From: Saccharothrix obliqua
GTDB lineage: Bacteria > Actinomycetota > Actinomycetes > Mycobacteriales > Pseudonocardiaceae
DNA length: 64,000 bases
Assembly (NCBI RefSeq): GCF_019375475.1
Contig: NZ_JAHXGQ010000005.1
Coordinates: 434,001 to 498,000 of the forward strand
Direction: 5' to 3'
Part shown: positions 1 to 8,233 of the stretch, piece by piece
Position numbering within the stretch: the first letter of the stretch is position 1
Layout: the number at the start of each line of letters is the position of its first letter
The notes under the pieces: model-generated
The model's database searches: none
What the model was told of the DNA's origin: nothing
What the model saw: the letters and a program-made list of their open reading frames with translations, nothing else
Made by a program: the position numbers and the translations under genes

Positions 1-122
1 CATTGGGGATGGTGCCGGTGGTCGGGGTCGTGGGTGACTACCTGGGGGAGCGGTCCGCGTTGCGGCGGGTGCGGGGGGAAGCGGAGAAGTGGTTCGAGCG
101 CGAGAGCGGTGGGGTTCGGTAG
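1..122 (+). CDS. C-terminal end of an unidentified protein (partial)
   Basis: An open frame runs in from the left edge and stops with TAG at 120-122. It gives about 39 residues ending in ...EAEKWFERESGGVR. The piece starts with a small hydrophobic, Gly/Val-rich stretch and then becomes charged and helical. The codon use is typical of the real genes here. The fragment is too short to name. An EcsC-like membrane-associated protein is one possibility from the Gly/Val-then-charged pattern, but this is only a guess. Confidence 0.5.
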   Translation, partial: LGMVPVVGVVGDYLGERSALRRVRGEAEKWFERESGGVR

Positions 123-422
123 CTGCTGAGGTCGCTTGGCCGGGGTGGGCGGCTCGGCCGTTGTCTGTGCGCGCCCCCTGTCATCGGGAACCCGTCTTGC
201 TTCCTGCTGTTCTGGGCGCGGAGAGCCCCGACCCCTTGTGCTCTTGATCTCTGCCGGCATGGTTGTCGTGGACCCGCCGTCTTCGGGGTCGCGAAGCCTT
301 GGAGGCCCCGGTGCGCGCCAGAGACCCCGCTCCACCCGCCAGGACCTGCGCGGGTGTGGAGCGCGTACCTCGTGGAGCCGTGCCGGTGAACACCCGGGGT
401 GTGAGCTGGAGCACGGTGCTGA

Positions 423-467
423 TTAGGCAAGCCTGAGCGTTGGACAATCGGACTCGCCGCGTACTCT
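423..467 (+). promoter_or_regulatory. Promoter of the ferredoxin gene with a possible iron box
   Basis: A TTGGAC hexamer (440-445) and a TACTCT hexamer (462-467) are 16 bases apart and could be the -35 and -10 of the ferredoxin-dapC operon. Just upstream, 423-438 reads TTAGGCAAGCCTGAGC. It holds a perfect AGGC-AA-GCCT dyad and resembles the left half of a DtxR/IdeR iron box. The rest of the 123-510 gap shows no gene. Confidence 0.4.
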
Positions 468-510
468 CCGGCTTGCGCGGTGTGGACCAGGACAAGAGCA
501 GGAGAGCGCA

Positions 511-837
511 GTGACCTATGTGATCGCCCAGCCGTGCGTGGACGTGCTCGACAAGGCGTGCATCGAAGAGTGCCCCGTCGACTGCATCTACGAAGGCGAC
601 CGGATGCTCTACATCCACCCGGATGAGTGCGTCGACTGTGGTGCTTGCGAGCCGGTGTGCCCCGTTGAGGCCATCTACTACGAGGACGACGTGCCGGACG
701 AGTGGAAGGAGTACACGAAGGCGAACGTGGACTTCTTCGACGAACTCGGTTCCCCGGGCGGCGCCTCCAAGGTGGGCAAGGTGAGCGCGGACCCGGCCTT
801 CGTGAAGGCTCTCCCGCCGCAGGCGTCGCACGAGTGA
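511..837 (+). CDS. fdxC: Seven-iron ferredoxin FdxC
   Basis: This is a 108-residue electron carrier with one [3Fe-4S] and one [4Fe-4S] cluster. Cysteines are at 9, 17, 21, 25, 40, 43, 46 and 50. The second set forms the CxxCxxCxxxCP pattern ([14 protein letters not shown]). The N-terminus [20 protein letters not shown] and the acidic segment [13 protein letters not shown] match the mycobacterial FdxC type, which is essential in M. tuberculosis. The GTG start at 511 follows an AGGAGAG ribosome site. Its stop overlaps the dapC start (GTGA), so the two genes should be co-translated, as in Rv1177-Rv1178. Its redox partners cannot be read from the sequence. Confidence 0.93.
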   Translation: MTYVIAQPCVDVLDKACIEECPVDCIYEGDRMLYIHPDECVDCGACEPVCPVEAIYYEDDVPDEWKEYTKANVDFFDELGSPGGASKVGKVSADPAFVKALPPQASHE

Positions 838-1916
838 CGAAGCGGCTCCCGGACTTCCCCTGGGATTCCCTGGCAGGCCACGCCACCGAGGCGCGTTCGC
901 ACCCCGGCGGCGTGGTCGACCTGTCCGTCGGCACGCCCGTGGACCCGGTGCCGAGGATCATCCAGGACGCCCTGGCCTCGGTGGCCGCCGAACCCGGGTA
1001 CCCGACCACGCACGGCACCGCCGAGCTGAGGCGGGCCGTGGTCGGCGCGCTGGAGCGGCGGCACGGGGTCCGGGGGCTCGACCCCGTCGCGGTGCTGCCC
1101 ACCATCGGCTCCAAGGAGCTGGTGGCGTGGCTGCCGACGTTGCTGGGACTGGGGCCCGGTGACGTGGTCGCCATCCCGGCGCTCGCGTACCCGACGTACG
1201 AGGTGGGCGCGCGGCTGTGCGGCGCGACGGTGGTGCGGCTGGCCGACGGCGAGCCGCCACCCGAGGGCACCCGGCTGGTGTGGTTGAACTCGCCGTCCAA
1301 CCCCACGGGGCGCGTCCTGCCGGAGGACGCGCTGGCGGGTGCCGTCGCGGACGCGCGCGCGGTCGGCGCGGTGGTGGCCTCCGACGAGTGCTACCTGGCG
1401 CTGGCCTGGGAGGCGTCGCCGGTGTCCGTGCTCCGGGAGTCGGTGAACGGCGGGTCGCTGACGGGCCTGCTCGCGGTGCACTCGCTGTCCAAGTCGTCCA
1501 GCCTGGCCGGGTACCGGGCGGGCTTCGTGACCGGTGACCCGGACGTGGTCGCCGGGCTGCTGGAGGTCCGCAAGCACGCCGGGATGATCGTGCCCCGGCC
1601 GGTGCAGGCGGCCATCACCGCCGCGTTGGACGACGACGAGCACGTGGCCGCGCAGCGCGCGCGGTACGGGCGGCGGCGTGAGGTGCTGCTGCCGGCGTTG
1701 AAGGACGCGGGTTTCTCGGTCGACCACTCGGAGGCCGGGCTGTACCTGTGGGCCACCCGGGGTGAGAACGCCTGGGACACCGTTGCCTGGTTCGCCCGGC
1801 GCGGGATACTGGTCGCGCCCGGGACGTTCTACGGGCCCACCGGGGACCAGCACGTGCGGATCGCGTTGACGGCTGCTGATGAGCGGGTCGCGGCTGCGGT
1901 TGAGCGGCTGGCTTGA
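834..1916 (+). CDS. dapC: Succinyldiaminopimelate aminotransferase
   Basis: This is a 360-residue fold-type I PLP aminotransferase. It most likely converts N-succinyl-2-amino-6-ketopimelate to N-succinyl-LL-diaminopimelate in the lysine and cell-wall DAP pathway. Visible motifs are the [13 protein letters not shown] segment near the N-terminus, NSPSNPTGR around residue 150, DECY, and SLSKSS with the PLP lysine near residue 220. The start chosen is the GTG at 834 that overlaps the fdxC stop. Earlier in-frame starts would run back through the ferredoxin gene. The dapD and dapE genes about 1-2 kb away act on adjacent steps, which supports the assignment. Confidence 0.88.
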   Translation: MTKRLPDFPWDSLAGHATEARSHPGGVVDLSVGTPVDPVPRIIQDALASVAAEPGYPTTHGTAELRRAVVGALERRHGVRGLDPVAVLPTIGSKELVAWLPTLLGLGPGDVVAIPALAYPTYEVGARLCGATVVRLADGEPPPEGTRLVWLNSPSNPTGRVLPEDALAGAVADARAVGAVVASDECYLALAWEASPVSVLRESVNGGSLTGLLAVHSLSKSSSLAGYRAGFVTGDPDVVAGLLEVRKHAGMIVPRPVQAAITAALDDDEHVAAQRARYGRRREVLLPALKDAGFSVDHSEAGLYLWATRGENAWDTVAWFARRGILVAPGTFYGPTGDQHVRIALTAADERVAAAVERLA

Positions 1917-2341
1917 GTTTCTTCCGCGTGGTGCGGGTCTCGGCCGCTGATGCTGAGCTGCTGCGGGCTGCGGTTCTGGAGTTCCGCGGGGTTGATGTTC
2001 CCGTTGCCGGGTTTCTCGGTGATCCCGCCTCGTTGGCGTTCGTGGCTGTTGATGGTGATGCGGTGGTTGGTTGGGTTTGGGGGGTTCGGCAGCGGCATGT
2101 TGTCGGGTACACCCAGGTTCAGCTGTACGAGATAGGTGTGTTGCCCTCGGTTCGGCGGCGTGGGGTGGGGCGTGCGCTGCTGGAGGCGTTCGTGGAAGTG
2201 GTGCGTGCGGAGGGGCACGCGAAGATGTGGCTGTTCACCAGTGAGGACAACGTGGCCGCGATCTCGTTGTACGAGGCGGCTGGTGGGCGGCCGTCTTTGC
2301 ACGACGACGCCGGGTACTGGTGGAGTTTTTCGTCGGGGTGA
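1913..2341 (+). CDS. GNAT-family N-acetyltransferase
   Basis: This 142-residue protein has the GNAT acetyl-CoA binding motif A (IGVLPSVRRRGVGRALLEAF, about residues 74-93) and motif B (NVAAISLYEAAGG). The arrangement, with an ending of LHDDAGYWWSF, resembles the AAC(3)-I branch of aminoglycoside acetyltransferases, but the substrate cannot be deduced. A TTG start overlaps the dapC stop (TTGA), so it probably belongs to the fdxC-dapC transcript. The first repeat element of this window begins at its stop codon. Confidence 0.85.
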   Translation: MSFFRVVRVSAADAELLRAAVLEFRGVDVPVAGFLGDPASLAFVAVDGDAVVGWVWGVRQRHVVGYTQVQLYEIGVLPSVRRRGVGRALLEAFVEVVRAEGHAKMWLFTSEDNVAAISLYEAAGGRPSLHDDAGYWWSFSSG

Positions 2342-2525
2342 AAAGCGTCCTCGCCGGACTGGCAGACCGCCAAGGATGACGATCAAGAGCGGGCTGCGTG
2401 TCATCCCCGTATGGCCTGGTCAAGACAACCACACTCGTTCCCTGAGCGCAAACGAAAAGCGTGTTTGCGCTCAGGGAACGAGCGCGGTTCGCTGGCGCGC
2501 AGGCCATACGGGGATGACACGCAGC
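2341..2525 (+). repeat. Dispersed structured element, copy 1
   Basis: The outer arms 2393-2418 and 2500-2525 are perfect 26-bp inverted repeats starting GCTGCGTGTCATCCCC. Inside them are a 15-nt left linker (GTCAAGACAACCAC plus one base) and a 17-nt right linker (CGCGGTTCGCTGGCGCG). A 20-bp hairpin (2434-2453 with 2463-2482) closes on the loop GAAAAGCGT. A leader from AAAAGCG at 2341 to 2392 is a diverged version of the leader of the other two copies. The copy fills the gap between the convergent GNAT and dapD genes. The following bases 2526-2556 are T-rich. Confidence 0.95.
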
Positions 2526-2556
2526 TAGCTGGGTTATTGGTGTTGTGTTTTGTGTT

Positions 2557-3522
2557 TTAGTCGTTTGAGTGCAGTGCGGCGTTCAGTTCTACGCCGGTGC
2601 CCTTGCGGGGCTTTACCTTTACCTGGCCGGTGGTCGAGTCCCGGATGAACAGCAGGTTCGGTACGCCGGACAGGGTTGCGGCCTTCACCGCGGTGCCGTC
2701 TTCCGCTGTGACCTTGGTGCCGGCGGTGATGTAGAGGCCGGCTTCCACGACGGTGTCGTCGCCCAAGGAAATTCCCACGCCGCCGTTCGCCCCGATCAGG
2801 CAGCGTTCGCCGATTTCGATGACCTGCTTGCCGCCGCCGGACAGGGTGCCCATCACGGACGCGCCGCCGCCGATGTCGGAGCCGTCGCCCACCACCACGC
2901 CTGCCGAGATCCGGCCTTCCACCATGGAAGCGCCGAGGGTGCCCGCGTTGAAGTTCACGAAGCCCTCGTGCATGACGGTGGTGCCGGGGGAGAGGTGGGC
3001 GCCCAGGCGGACGCGGTCGGCGTCCGCGATGCGCACGCCGGAGGGCACCACGTAGTCGACCATGCGCGGGAACTTGTCGACGCCGTAGACGGTCACCGGA
3101 CCCCTGGCGCGGAGCTTGGTGCGGGTTTCCTCGAAGTCCTCCACGGCGCACGGGCCGTGGTTGGTCCACACGACGTTGTTCAGCAGGCCGAAGACGCCGT
3201 CGAGGTTCTGGCCGTGCGGGCGGACCAGGCGGGCGGACAGCAGGTGCAGGCGCAGGTAGACGTCGTAGGTGTCGGCGGGTGCTTCGGCGAGCGTGATGCC
3301 CACCCGGACACCGACCACCTCGACGTCCCGGTCCTCGTCCACGCCCAGTTGCCTGGCCGCGGCCTCGCCCAGTTCGGCCGCCACCTCCGCGGCGGACAGG
3401 CGGGTGGTGCCGAGGGGCGCCTCGCCCAGTCGCGGGGACGGGAACCAGGTGTCCAGTACGGCCCCGGAGGGGGTCACGGTGGCCAGGCCGACGCCGTGGG
3501 CAGTGGTGTTCGCGGTGCTCAC
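2557..3522 (-). CDS. dapD: Tetrahydrodipicolinate N-succinyltransferase
   Basis: DapD transfers succinyl from succinyl-CoA to tetrahydrodipicolinate in the succinylase branch of lysine/DAP synthesis. The 321-residue protein has the actinobacterial long form. An N-terminal alpha/beta region is followed by a left-handed beta helix of hexapeptide repeats (for example [20 protein letters not shown], residues about 215-300). The [19 protein letters not shown] segment lies in the catalytic region. The length is close to the 317 residues of the M. tuberculosis enzyme. The GTG start at 3522 is supported by a TACCGT box eight bases upstream on the minus strand (leaderless type). It is divergent from dapE with only 25 bases between the starts. 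Confidence 0.93.
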   Translation of the reverse strand: MSTANTTAHGVGLATVTPSGAVLDTWFPSPRLGEAPLGTTRLSAAEVAAELGEAAARQLGVDEDRDVEVVGVRVGITLAEAPADTYDVYLRLHLLSARLVRPHGQNLDGVFGLLNNVVWTNHGPCAVEDFEETRTKLRARGPVTVYGVDKFPRMVDYVVPSGVRIADADRVRLGAHLSPGTTVMHEGFVNFNAGTLGASMVEGRISAGVVVGDGSDIGGGASVMGTLSGGGKQVIEIGERCLIGANGGVGISLGDDTVVEAGLYITAGTKVTAEDGTAVKAATLSGVPNLLFIRDSTTGQVKVKPRKGTGVELNAALHSND

Positions 3523-3530
3523 GGGTGTCA

Positions 3531-3540
3531 ACGGTAACGT
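3531..3540. promoter_or_regulatory. Shared bidirectional -10 box for dapD and dapE
   Basis: The ten bases ACGGTAACGT contain TAACGT on the plus strand (3535-3540, seven bases before the dapE GTG). They also contain TACCGT on the minus strand (3536-3531, eight bases before the dapD GTG). The two boxes overlap by two bases. Both spacings equal those of the other leaderless starts in the window. The whole gap between the two start codons is 25 bases, so there is no room for separate 5' leaders. Confidence 0.6.
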
Positions 3541-3547
3541 GCCGGGG

Positions 3548-4618
3548 GTGGCTGACACCTTGGACCTCGCTGCCGACCCCGTCTCCCTGACCGCCGCCCT
3601 CGTGGACGTGCCCAGCGTTTCCGGCGACGAAGCCCGGCTCGCGGACCTCGTGGAGGCGTCGCTGCGGGAGCAGACGTCGCTGGAGGTCGTGCGCTCGGGC
3701 AACGCGGTGCTGGCGCGCACGACGCTCGGGCTGCCCAAGCGGGTCGTGCTGGCGGGTCACCTGGACACGGTGCCGGTCAACGACAACCTCCCCTCGCGGC
3801 TCGACGGGGACGTGCTGCACGGGCTCGGCACGTGCGACATGAAGGGCGGCGACGCGGTGATGCTCAGCCTGGCCGCCGGTGTCGGCCGCCGGCCGCGGTA
3901 CGACCTGACCTTCGTGTTCTACGACTGCGAAGAGGTCGAGGCCACGCGCAACGGGCTCGGGCGCATCGAGCGGGAGCTGCGGGAGTGGCTGGACGGCGAC
4001 CTCGCGATCGTGTGCGAGCCGTCGAACGCCATCGTCGAGGCGGGCTGCCAGGGCACGATGCGGGTCGAGGTGCGGACCTCCGGGGTCCGCGCGCACACCG
4101 CGCGGGGGTGGATGGGCAGCAACGCCATCCACGCGCTCGGCGAGGCGTTGCGGCGGCTGGAGGCGTACGAGGCGCGGACCGTCGAGATCGACGGGTGCCT
4201 CTACCGGGAGGGCCTCCAGGCCGTGCACGTGTCGGGTGGCGTCGCGGGGAACGTGGTGCCGGACGCGGCGGTGCTGACCGTCAACCACCGGTTCGCGCCC
4301 GACCGGTCCGTGGCCGACGCCGAGGCGCACCTGCGGGAGGTGTTCGCCGGCTACGAGGTCGTGGTGACGGACTCGGTGGGCGGCGCGTTGCCCGGGTTGG
4401 GCACCGAGGCGGCGCAGGAGCTGGTGCGCGCGGCCGGTGGGACGCCCGTGGCCAAGCTCGGGTGGACCGACGTCGCCCGGTTCGCCGCGCTGGGCGTGCC
4501 GGCGGTGAACTTCGGCCCCGGCGACCCGACGTTGGCGCACACCCGGCAGGAGCACGTGCCGGTGAACCAGGTCCGACGGTGCCGGGAAGTGTTGGCGAGC
4601 TTCCTCGACCTCGGGTGA
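3548..4618 (+). CDS. dapE: Succinyl-diaminopimelate desuccinylase
   Basis: DapE is a zinc-dependent M20-family amidohydrolase that releases LL-diaminopimelate from its N-succinyl form. The 356-residue protein shows the metal motifs GHLDTVP (about residue 76) and [10 protein letters not shown] (about 97), then YDCEEVE with the catalytic and metal-binding acidic residues (about 124), and EPSN. The dimerisation lid follows ([18 protein letters not shown]). The end HTRQEHVP supplies the last zinc histidine. The start chosen is GTG 3548, preceded by TAACGT and seven bases; GTG 3539 is a possible alternative. The M. tuberculosis enzyme is about the same length. Confidence 0.92.
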   Translation: MADTLDLAADPVSLTAALVDVPSVSGDEARLADLVEASLREQTSLEVVRSGNAVLARTTLGLPKRVVLAGHLDTVPVNDNLPSRLDGDVLHGLGTCDMKGGDAVMLSLAAGVGRRPRYDLTFVFYDCEEVEATRNGLGRIERELREWLDGDLAIVCEPSNAIVEAGCQGTMRVEVRTSGVRAHTARGWMGSNAIHALGEALRRLEAYEARTVEIDGCLYREGLQAVHVSGGVAGNVVPDAAVLTVNHRFAPDRSVADAEAHLREVFAGYEVVVTDSVGGALPGLGTEAAQELVRAAGGTPVAKLGWTDVARFAALGVPAVNFGPGDPTLAHTRQEHVPVNQVRRCREVLASFLDLG

Positions 4619-4639
4619 TCGCCGGATAGACTCGCGCCA

Positions 4640-5410
4640 ATGAGTGAGCACAACGGCGTCGACGAGCACCCCAGGGAGAAGCAGCGCGGGCCGGTCGTCC
4701 TGCGTCGCGGGCGCCGCGATGAGCTGACCACCACCGACCAGCGGCTGCTGGACTCGCGCGGACCGACGGACTGGGTGCACACCGACCCGTGGCGGGTGCT
4801 GCGCATCCAGGCCGAGTTCGTGGAGGGCTTCGGCGCGCTGGCCGAGCTGCCGAGCGCGGTCACCGTGTTCGGCTCGGCGCGCACCGGGCGCGACCACCCC
4901 GAGTACCAGGTGGGCCGCGCGCTGGGCGGCGCGCTGGCCGAAGCCGGTTTCGCGGTGATCACCGGTGGCGGGCCCGGCGCGATGGAGGCCGTCAACCGGG
5001 GCTGCTCCGAGGCGGGCGGGTTCTCCGTCGGGCTGGGCATCGAGCTGCCGTTCGAGCAGGGCCTGAACCCGTGGGTCGACCTCGGCGTGAACTTCCGCTA
5101 CTTCTTCGTGCGCAAGACCATGTTCATCAAGTATTCGCAGGCGTTCATCTGCCTGCCGGGCGGGTTCGGCACCCTGGACGAGCTGTTCGAGGCGTTGACC
5201 CTGGTGCAGACGAAGAAGGTCACCAAGTTCCCGGTGGTCCTGTTCGGCCGCTCGTACTGGCAGGGCCTGTACGACTGGGTCCGCGACTCGGTGCTGGGCA
5301 GCGGCAAGGTGGGGGACAAGGACCTCGCCCTGCTGCACCTGACCGACGACGTGGACGACGCGGTGCGGGTCGTGCGCGAGGCGCACCAGGCATGGGCGGA
5401 CGCGCATTGA
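4640..5410 (+). CDS. LOG-family (TIGR00730) nucleotide hydrolase, long form
   Basis: This is a 256-residue Rossmann-like protein of the LOG / lysine decarboxylase-like family. Characterised members cleave cytokinin riboside monophosphates or related nucleotide monophosphates to the base. The signatures ITGGGPGAMEAVNRG (about residues 111-125) and LPGGFGTLDELFE (about 172-184) carry the catalytic Arg/Glu set typical of the family. About 60 N-terminal residues precede the domain and are rich in charges. The ATG start is preceded by TAGACT and seven bases (leaderless). A second LOG gene overlaps its end. The natural substrate is not known. Confidence 0.88.
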   Translation: MSEHNGVDEHPREKQRGPVVLRRGRRDELTTTDQRLLDSRGPTDWVHTDPWRVLRIQAEFVEGFGALAELPSAVTVFGSARTGRDHPEYQVGRALGGALAEAGFAVITGGGPGAMEAVNRGCSEAGGFSVGLGIELPFEQGLNPWVDLGVNFRYFFVRKTMFIKYSQAFICLPGGFGTLDELFEALTLVQTKKVTKFPVVLFGRSYWQGLYDWVRDSVLGSGKVGDKDLALLHLTDDVDDAVRVVREAHQAWADAH

Positions 5411-5946
5411 CCACGGTGACGGTGTACTGCGGCTCGCTGCGGACGGTCCCGGAGCCGTACCTGGAGCTGGCCGCCGAGGTGGGCGCCGAGATCGCGCGGC
5501 GCGGCTGGTCGCTGGCCTGGGGCGGCGGGCGCAGGTCGATGATGGGCGCGGTGTCGCAGGCCGCCCGTGCCGGTGGCGCGCGCACCATCGGCGTCATCCC
5601 GCGCTCCCTGGTCGACCGCGAGTGGGCCGACCACGACGCCGACGAACTGCTGGTGGTGGACACCATGCGGGACCGCAAGGCGTTGATGGAGGCGCACGGC
5701 GACGCGTTCCTGGCGATGCCGGGCGGTATCGGCACGTGCGAGGAGCTGTTCGAGGTGTGGACGGCGCGGGTGCTGGCGCTGCACGACAAACCCGTGGTGG
5801 TGCTGGACGTCGACGACCACTACCGGGGCCTCGTGGCGTGGCTGGGTGAACTGGTGGAACGCGGCTTCGTGTCGCGGACCGCGCTGGACTCCCTGGTCGT
5901 GACCGACGACGTGCGGACCGCCCTGGACGCCTGCCAGGCCCCGTGA
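5407..5946 (+). CDS. LOG-family (TIGR00730) nucleotide hydrolase, short form
   Basis: This is a second LOG-family protein of 179 residues with no N-terminal extension. It has GGGRRSMMGAVSQAA near residue 39 and the active-site motif MPGGIGTCEELFEVW near residue 103. This is the size class of M. tuberculosis Rv1205, which lies at the equivalent place in that genome. The TTG start at 5407 overlaps the stop of the long LOG gene (TTGA); GTG 5416 is an alternative. The two neighbours are clearly different in sequence, so this is not a recent duplication. Confidence 0.87.
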   Translation: MTTVTVYCGSLRTVPEPYLELAAEVGAEIARRGWSLAWGGGRRSMMGAVSQAARAGGARTIGVIPRSLVDREWADHDADELLVVDTMRDRKALMEAHGDAFLAMPGGIGTCEELFEVWTARVLALHDKPVVVLDVDDHYRGLVAWLGELVERGFVSRTALDSLVVTDDVRTALDACQAP

Positions 5947-6833
5947 TCGCGGGGCGTGGCACGATGCCGGGTATGCGGTTCGGCGATCGTGAGGTGCCCG
6001 GGGATCGTGCGCTGGTGATGGCGATCGTCAACCGGACGCGGGACTCCTTCTACGACCGGGGCGCGACCTTCGCCGACGACGCCGCGATGGCCGCCGTCGA
6101 CCGGGCGGTGGCCGACGGCGCGGACATCGTGGACATCGGCGGCGTGAAGGCGGGCTCCAAGGGCGAGGTGGTCGACGCCGCCGAGGAGGCACGTCGTGTC
6201 GTGCCGTTCGTCGCGGCCGTGCGTGAGCGCCACCCCGACCTGGTGATCAGCGTCGACACCTGGCGGCACGAGGTGGGGCGCGCGGTGTGCGCCGAGGGCG
6301 CGGACCTGATCAACGACACGTGGGCGGGCGCGGACCCGGAGCTGGCCGAGGTGGCCGCGGAGTTCGGCGTCGGCATCGTGTGCTCCCACACCGGCGGCCT
6401 GCCGCCGCGCACCGACCCGCACCGCGTCCGCTACGAGGACGTGGTGGCCTCCGTCGCGGCGGAACTGGTCGAGCGGGCCGAGCGGGTGGTGGCGCTGGGC
6501 GTGCCGCGGGCCGGCGTGCTGATCGACCCCACGCACGACTTCGGCAAGAACACCTGGCACGGCCTGGAGCTGCTGCGGCGGCTCGACGAGCTGGTCGGCA
6601 CCGGGTGGCCGGTGCTGATGGCGTTGTCCAACAAGGACTTCGTCGGCGAGACCCTGGGCGCGGACCTGGTCGACCGGGTGGACGGCACGCTGGCCGCCAC
6701 CTCCGTGGCCGCCTGGCTGGGCGCGAAGGTGTTCCGGGCGCACCAGGTCCGGCAGACCCGGCACGTGGTGGAGATGGTGGCGGGCATCGCGGGCACCCGA
6801 CCGCCCGCGAAGGTGTTGCGCGCCTTGGCCTAG
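5943..6833 (+). CDS. folP2: Dihydropteroate synthase homologue FolP2
   Basis: This protein has the TIM-barrel pterin-binding fold. Typical elements are MAIVNRTRDSF at the start of the barrel, DIGGVKAG, SVDTWR, NDTWAG, IDPTHDFGKNT and ALSNKDFVGETLG. These variants are those of the FolP2 branch. M. tuberculosis FolP2 (Rv1207) is reported to lack normal dihydropteroate synthase activity, so a folate role is not assured. The GTG at 5943 overlaps the preceding stop (GTGA). ATG codons at 5964 and 5973 are plausible alternatives and give a more usual N-terminus (MRFGDREVPGDRALVM). Its TAG stop shares the bases CTAG with the stop of convergent cydC. Confidence 0.88.
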   Translation: MIAGRGTMPGMRFGDREVPGDRALVMAIVNRTRDSFYDRGATFADDAAMAAVDRAVADGADIVDIGGVKAGSKGEVVDAAEEARRVVPFVAAVRERHPDLVISVDTWRHEVGRAVCAEGADLINDTWAGADPELAEVAAEFGVGIVCSHTGGLPPRTDPHRVRYEDVVASVAAELVERAERVVALGVPRAGVLIDPTHDFGKNTWHGLELLRRLDELVGTGWPVLMALSNKDFVGETLGADLVDRVDGTLAATSVAAWLGAKVFRAHQVRQTRHVVEMVAGIAGTRPPAKVLRALA

Positions 6834-8233
6834 GGGCACTCGGCGGTCCACCGGTCGCGGTAGTGGCCCGGGGTGCGGCTGAGTTCGTCGTGCGTGCCGC
6901 GCTGCGTCACGCGACCTTCCTCGACCACGATGATCTCGTCGAAGTCCCGCAACGGCGCGAGGCGGTGCGTCACCAGCACCACCTGGCCACGCGCGGCGGC
7001 GAGCACGGCTCTCAGGACGCGGTCGCCGTGGCGGGTCGCCAGGCCCTCCACGGGTTCGTCCAGCAGCAGCACCTCCGGGTCGGCGAGCAGCGCTCGGGCC
7101 AGCAGGAGGCGTTGGCGCTCGCCACCGGACAGCTCGGGACCCGCGTCCCACGGCACGTCCAGGTCGGCGACGCGGGCCACCTCGTCCAGCCTCGGCTGCC
7201 CGGCGTCGGGGTCGGCGAGCCGGACGTTGTCCCGCACCGGGCGCCGGAACACGTGCGCGTCGTCCAGCAGCCCCTTGGCGCGGCCCGGGTTGGCCGCGGC
7301 GATCGCGTGCAGCAGGGTGCTCTTGCCCGCGCCGCTGGGACCGACGACGCCGACCCGCCGCGCGGTCGGCAGCAGCAGCGGCGGTGGGGGCTCCGCCGGT
7401 GGTGCCGCCAGCGTTTCCCGGACGCGCGTGACCGAGCCGCGGTGTTCCGCCCACCGCCGCGCGGCGGTGGTGAGCGGCACGAAGACCTCCAGGGCGGCGA
7501 CCGCGCCCAGCACGACGTGTGCCGGTTCGCCGTTCACCAGCAGCAGGACACCCGTGCCGAACTGCACCGCGACGGCCAGGCCGGCGAGGGCCGTCGCGGC
7601 GTGGTCGCGCTCTCGTGCGGCGAGGTCGTCCACCAGGTCGCCCGCCCGGTCCAGCGCGTGGTCCAGCGCGCCGAACGCGGTCAGCTCCACCTCGCCCTCG
7701 CGCAACGCCACCACGTGCTCGGTCAGCTCGGCACGCAGCGGTGCGAGCGCTCGGAGGCGGCGGTTCGCCAAGCCGAACGCGAGTGCGGGGAGCACTACGC
7801 CCGCCAGCAGTGTTCCCGCGAGCAACGGGGCCGGGGCACCGGTCGCGATCAGCACCGTTGTGCCGACCACCGCCGCCACGCCGGCCGGCAGGGCGCAGCG
7901 GAGCACCGCGTCCTGCACGGCGTCCACGTCGGACACCAAGCGCGTCAACGCGTCCCCGCCCCGCAACGGTCTCCGCAGCAGCGCGTCGTACACCTTCCCG
8001 CGCAGCTCCGCCATCGCCCGCAGCACGGCGTCGTGCCCGGTGAGGCGTTCCGCGTAACGCAGGCCGCCCCGTGCCAGGGCGAGCGTCCGCACCGCCACGA
8101 CCGCCACGGTCAACGCCGACATCAGTGGCTGCTCCGCCGCCCGCATCACCAGCCACACGGCGGTGGCCGTCAACCCGACGCCCGCCAACTCCGCCGCCGC
8201 GCCCACCAGCACGGCGGCCGGCAGTCGCCTCAC
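6830..8233 (-). CDS. cydC: CydC-type ABC exporter subunit, compact
   Basis: This is one half of the CydDC heterodimeric exporter needed to assemble cytochrome bd; the family exports cysteine/glutathione or handles haem. The protein is only 467 residues, against about 570 for usual CydC. A membrane domain of five or six hydrophobic segments is followed by an ATPase domain with GPSGAGKST, ELSGGERQRLLLARAL and VLLLDEP. The ATPase lacks the usual first beta strands before the Walker A motif. The Q-loop position reads LLDDAHVF, so the expected glutamine appears replaced. The GTG start overlaps the cydD stop (GTGA). Confidence 0.85.
   Translation of the reverse strand: MRRLPAAVLVGAAAELAGVGLTATAVWLVMRAAEQPLMSALTVAVVAVRTLALARGGLRYAERLTGHDAVLRAMAELRGKVYDALLRRPLRGGDALTRLVSDVDAVQDAVLRCALPAGVAAVVGTTVLIATGAPAPLLAGTLLAGVVLPALAFGLANRRLRALAPLRAELTEHVVALREGEVELTAFGALDHALDRAGDLVDDLAARERDHAATALAGLAVAVQFGTGVLLLVNGEPAHVVLGAVAALEVFVPLTTAARRWAEHRGSVTRVRETLAAPPAEPPPPLLLPTARRVGVVGPSGAGKSTLLHAIAAANPGRAKGLLDDAHVFRRPVRDNVRLADPDAGQPRLDEVARVADLDVPWDAGPELSGGERQRLLLARALLADPEVLLLDEPVEGLATRHGDRVLRAVLAAARGQVVLVTHRLAPLRDFDEIIVVEEGRVTQRGTHDELSRTPGHYRDRWTAECP

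Noticed and set aside
2534-5407. 957-residue minus-strand frame across dapD, dapE and the LOG gene
   Set aside because: It is a GC-skew shadow frame, rich in Arg/Pro/His, opposite three well-supported genes.
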